Shown: positions 5,276-8,172 of the stretch, piece by piece
Layout: each line of letters starts with the position of its first letter
Position numbering within the stretch: position 1 is the stretch's first letter
Source of the DNA: Bacillota bacterium
GTDB taxonomy: Bacteria; Bacillota; Dethiobacteria; DTU022
Length of the DNA: 8,172 bases
NCBI GenBank assembly: GCA_012510305.1
Contig: JAAZIE010000174.1
Span: 1-8,172, forward strand
Direction: 5' to 3'
The notes under the pieces: generated by a model
Told to the model about the DNA's origin: nothing
Databases searched by the model: none
Seen by the model: the letters and a program-made list of their open reading frames with translations, nothing else
Translations under genes and position numbers: made by a program

Positions 5276-6331
5276 TTGAGACAAAAAAAGAGGCAGATCA
5301 ACTTTAAAGTACTGCTCTATCCCGCCCTGCTGCTGGTGCTCATCGGCGCCGCCGCAGTCGCCGTCAGCGTCGGCGCGGTGCCCTTCACGCTCCGCGAAAT
5401 CGGGGCCATCCTGCTATCCCCGCTGGGCCTGCCCTGCGGGGAGATAGATCCGGTGAAGAAAGATATCCTGCTCCAGCTGCGGTTGCCGCGGGTTATCCTG
5501 GCCGGGGCGGTGGGCGCCGCCCTGGCCACCTCCGGGGCGGCTTTCCAGGGGCTATTTCGCAACCCCATGGCCGACTCCTATGTCATCGGGGTCTCCTCGG
5601 GGGCGGCCCTGGGCGCCGTTGCCGCCATGCTCGCCGGCCTGCCGCCGGCCTGGGGCGGTATGGGGATGGTGCCGCTATTTGCCTTCGCCGGCGGCGCGGC
5701 CACCCTGATCCTGGTCTACCGGATGGCCCGCGTGGGCGGCGAGGTGCCGGTGATGCCCCTGCTGCTGGCCGGCATCGCCGTCAGCGCCTTCCTCTCGGCG
5801 CTGGTCTCGCTGCTGACCTATTTCTCCGACGAAAAGCTGCACCAGGTGGTCTTCTGGATCATGGGCGGCCTCAGCGGCGCCACCTGGGCCAAGGTTAAAA
5901 TGATGGTGCCCTACACCCTGCTGGGTTTTGCCGCGGTCTACTTTTACAGCCGCGAGCTCAACGCCCTGCTTTTCGGCGAAGAGACCGCCCACCACCTGGG
6001 CATAGATATTGAAAAGGTGAAGAAGATCCTCCTGCTGGGCTCTTCCCTGCTGGTGGCGGCGGCGGTATCGACCAGCGGTGTGATCGGATTTGTCGGGCTG
6101 GTGGTGCCCCACTTTATCCGCCTGCTCATCGGGCCGGATCACCGCCACCTGCTGCCCGCCTCGGCGCTGCTGGGGGCTGCGCTGCTCACGGTTACCGATA
6201 CGCTGGGGCGGACCGTGATCGCCCCGCGGGAGCTGCCGGTGGGAATCATCACCGCCATTTTGGGGGCGCCGCTCTTTCTCTACCTGCTGCGAAAGCGCAA
6301 AAAATTGCGCTACTTTAACCTTTCGGAGTGA
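5276..6331 (+). CDS. btuC: Corrinoid ABC transporter permease (FecCD family)
   Basis: This 351-residue polytopic membrane protein of the BtuC/FecCD family would form, as a dimer, the translocation channel for corrinoids delivered by BtuF. A basic N-terminus (MRQKKRQINFK) precedes about ten hydrophobic segments. Family signatures include LQLRLPRVILAGAVGAALA near 65, GAAFQGLFRNPMADSYVIG near 87-105, GVIGFVGLVVPHFIRLLIG near 270 (the ATPase-facing region) and PRELPVGIITAILGAPLFLYLL near the C-terminus. Translation starts at TTG (5276) with GGAGG 7 nt upstream; no ATG fits better. It lies 36 nt after btuF, and its stop codon overlaps the Shine-Dalgarno of the ATPase gene. This indicates one transcript with btuF and btuD. 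Confidence 0.95.
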   Translation: MRQKKRQINFKVLLYPALLLVLIGAAAVAVSVGAVPFTLREIGAILLSPLGLPCGEIDPVKKDILLQLRLPRVILAGAVGAALATSGAAFQGLFRNPMADSYVIGVSSGAALGAVAAMLAGLPPAWGGMGMVPLFAFAGGAATLILVYRMARVGGEVPVMPLLLAGIAVSAFLSALVSLLTYFSDEKLHQVVFWIMGGLSGATWAKVKMMVPYTLLGFAAVYFYSRELNALLFGEETAHHLGIDIEKVKKILLLGSSLLVAAAVSTSGVIGFVGLVVPHFIRLLIGPDHRHLLPASALLGAALLTVTDTLGRTVIAPRELPVGIITAILGAPLFLYLLRKRKKLRYFNLSE

Positions 6332-6337
6332 TCGCAC

Positions 6338-7618
6338 TTGAGCATAGAGCTGACCGTGCATGACCTGACCCTGCAATATGAAAGCGATCCGATCCTGGAC
6401 CGGCTGTCATTCGAGATCCCCCCGGGCCGCCGGGTCGCCCTGCTCGGCGCCAACGGCGCCGGAAAGACGACCCTGCTGCGCTGCATCAGCAAGGCCCTGC
6501 AGCCCTCGGCCGGGGCGATCCTGATCGATGATCGGGATATCGAATCCCTTTCGCCCCGTGCGCTCGCCCGGACCATGGCCGTGGTCCCCCAGGAAACGAG
6601 GGCTGATTTTGACTTTACGGTGGAAGAAACGGTAACGATGGGCCGGCTGCCGTACCGGAAGCGTTTTGCCGCGGGAGAGGCCGGTGAAAGGGCCGCAACG
6701 CGCCGGGCCATGGCCGCCACCGGCGTGAGCGGCCTGGCCAAAAGATCGATCGCCACCTTAAGCGGCGGAGAAAAACAGAGGGTGATCATCGCCCGCGCCC
6801 TCTGCCAGGAGCCGCAGATCCTGCTGCTGGACGAACCCACCGCCAACCTGGACCTGGGCTACCAGCACAACCTGCTGGAGCTGATCACCCGGCTGAACCG
6901 GGAAGAGGGTATTACCATTATCGCCGCGATCCACGACCTCAACCTGGCCGCCCGCTTCTTCGATCACCTGCTCCTGCTGTCCGGCGGCCGGATCCTGGCT
7001 GCCGGCACCGCCGAAGAGGTGATCGCCCCCGGGCCGATCAAATCGGCCTACGGGGTGGATGCTTTTATTTTCCGCCACCCCCTCACCGGCTCCCTGCAGG
7101 TGAGCGTGCGCAACGAGAAAGACGGCAGACCCGGCGCCGCCCGCCCGCCGATCCATGTTATCGGAGGCGGCGAAGAGGCCTTGCCGCTGCTGGAACAGCT
7201 GCAGCGCGGCGGCTTTCCCCTCTCCATCGGCCCGGTGACCGCGGAGGACAGCAGCCACCGTTTTGCCCTCTTTTACGATCTGCCGGTGATCAAGGTGGAC
7301 CCCTTTTCACCGGTCTCCGACGAAGTGCACCGGGCGCACCTGGCGCTGATCGAAAAAGCCGCTCTCGTCGTGGTGCCGCCCATCCCCTACGGGGTGGGGA
7401 ACCTGCGCAACCTGGAAGCGGTGGAAAAAGCCCTGGAAGAGGGCCGGCCGGTGGCCATTTTCAGCCATCCCCCCGGCGCAGCCTGGGACTTCACCGGCGG
7501 CGAAGCGGGCCGCATCTTGAAGCAGTTGAAAAACAAGGGAGCGTCTGTCCTCAAAGAGCGGGATGAAATCATGGCGCTGTTGGAAAAGGAGCCGATCCAA
7601 GATGAAGAAGAGGGGTAA
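6338..7618 (+). CDS. btuD: Corrinoid ABC transporter ATPase with C-terminal extension domain
   Basis: The 426-residue protein has two parts. Residues 1-255 form a complete ABC ATPase: Walker A GANGAGKTT (37-45), Q-loop Gln85, signature LSGGEKQR (141-148), Walker B ILLLDEP (161-167) and switch His199. It would power the BtuC channel. Residues from about 270 to 417 form an extra domain beginning IHVIGGGEEALPLLEQL, a Rossmann-like strand and glycine turn. It continues with VIKVDPFSPVSDEVHRAHLALIEKA and VVVPPIPYGVGNLRNLEAV. As I recall, some haloarchaeal BtuD proteins carry a comparable extension; its function is unknown to me. A typical standalone BtuD ends near 250-265 residues. Translation starts at TTG (6338), 6 nt after btuC, with a GGAGTGA Shine-Dalgarno that overlaps the btuC stop. 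The last 17 bases overlap the start of cobU. Confidence 0.95.
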   Translation: MSIELTVHDLTLQYESDPILDRLSFEIPPGRRVALLGANGAGKTTLLRCISKALQPSAGAILIDDRDIESLSPRALARTMAVVPQETRADFDFTVEETVTMGRLPYRKRFAAGEAGERAATRRAMAATGVSGLAKRSIATLSGGEKQRVIIARALCQEPQILLLDEPTANLDLGYQHNLLELITRLNREEGITIIAAIHDLNLAARFFDHLLLLSGGRILAAGTAEEVIAPGPIKSAYGVDAFIFRHPLTGSLQVSVRNEKDGRPGAARPPIHVIGGGEEALPLLEQLQRGGFPLSIGPVTAEDSSHRFALFYDLPVIKVDPFSPVSDEVHRAHLALIEKAALVVVPPIPYGVGNLRNLEAVEKALEEGRPVAIFSHPPGAAWDFTGGEAGRILKQLKNKGASVLKERDEIMALLEKEPIQDEEEG

Positions 7619-8164
7619 GCTGATCCTGGTAACCGGCGGAGCCCGCAGCGGTAAAAGCACTTTCGCCGAACAGTATGCCTCCGAAAGCGGCAGGCAGGTG
7701 ATCTACCTGGCCACGGCCCAGGCCAAGACGAGGAGATGGAGCGGCGCATCGAAGAGCACCGCCGGCGCCGCCCCTCCGGTTTTCAGCTTGTGGAAGAACC
7801 GCTCTTCCCCGAGCGCGCACTGGCAAAGGGAACCGCGGAAAGCATTTACTTGATCGACTGCCTGACGATGCTGTTAAGCAACCGCCTGCTGCAGCAGCTG
7901 GAAGAAAAAGGCGAGCCCACCCGGGAAAATCAGGCCGAGATCTGCGATCGCATCCTCGGCTACATGGAAAGCCTGGCCGAAAAGATGCAAAGTTGCCCCG
8001 CCGATGTGCTGGCGGTAACCAATGAAGTGGGCTCAGGCATCGTCCCGGAGCACTTTTCGGGGCGCCTTTTCAGAGACCTTGCCGGCAAGTGCAACCAGCT
8101 CGTCGCCGCCCGCGCCGATGAGCTCTGGTTTACGGTATGCGGCATCCCCCGCAGATTTAAATAG
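7602..8164 (+). pseudogene. cobU: Adenosylcobinamide kinase/guanylyltransferase gene, frameshifted
   Basis: CobU phosphorylates adenosylcobinamide and then transfers GMP to it, giving adenosylcobinamide-GDP for CobS. The coding sequence is split over two frames. From the ATG at 7602 (AAGGAG 10 nt upstream) the first frame reads MKKRGKLILVTGGARSGKST, with the P-loop at 12-19, and is family-like through YLATAQAK (7727). It then diverges and stops at 7853. The second frame resumes at 7727 with DEEMERRIEEHRRRRP, which holds the expected guanylylated His (about His53). It continues with LIDCLTMLLSN, TNEVGSGIVPE and FRDLAGKCNQLVAARADEL, and stops at 8164. Joined, the parts give about 187 residues, the normal CobU length. 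One missing base, probably a G after AAG at 7725-7727, explains everything. No slippery heptamer is visible, so a real mutation or a sequencing/assembly indel is likelier than programmed frameshifting. The second part alone could start at ATG 7736 but would lack the P-loop. The gene overlaps btuD by 17 nt. Confidence 0.9.
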
Positions 8165-8172
8165 AGCCCGCG

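Noticed and set aside
7720..7735. Programmed frameshifting in cobU
   Set aside because: No X-XXY-YYZ slippery heptamer is present at the junction and no clear downstream stimulatory structure stands out. A one-base indel is the simpler explanation.

Overview
The window is a GC-rich bacterial segment devoted mainly to cobalamin (vitamin B12): corrinoid uptake plus late-stage assembly of the lower (nucleotide) loop. The organism is probably a high-GC member of the Firmicutes/Clostridia, such as a Desulfotomaculum- or Pelotomaculum-like lineage. This is inferred from strong purine-rich Shine-Dalgarno sequences, frequent TTG/GTG starts, sigma-A-type promoters, a YmdB phosphodiesterase and a lipoprotein-type binding protein. 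No taxonomic marker gene is present, so the placement is tentative.

The layout is divergent around a non-coding control region at 3806-4294. Leftward on the minus strand lie cobS (3023-3805), cobC (2430-3032) and cobT (1336-2391). They are followed by a 235-nt gap, a YmdB-family phosphodiesterase gene (321-1100), a 166-nt gap with RNA-folding potential, and the first 51 codons of a PAS-domain sensor gene that runs off the left edge. Rightward on the plus strand, a promoter and a textbook cobalamin riboswitch (about 3991-4137) precede the ABC transporter genes btuF (4295-5239), btuC (5276-6331) and btuD (6338-7618). cobU follows, overlapping the end of btuD (7602-8164), and is interrupted by a one-base frameshift near 7727.

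Together the genes describe corrinoid salvage. BtuFCD imports corrinoids. CobU would phosphorylate adenosylcobinamide and convert it to adenosylcobinamide-GDP. CobT makes alpha-ribazole phosphate from a lower-ligand base and nicotinate mononucleotide. CobS joins the activated corrinoid to the lower-ligand nucleotide, and CobC removes the phosphate. Uptake and cobU lie behind the B12 riboswitch, whereas cobS-cobC-cobT have their own promoter with no visible riboswitch.

I found no wholly new system. The points most worth a second look are the cobU frameshift, the roughly 150-residue C-terminal domain fused to the BtuD ATPase, the split regulation of the two arms, and the possible structured RNA in front of the PAS gene. 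I see no tRNA, rRNA, CRISPR array, insertion sequence or other mobile element.
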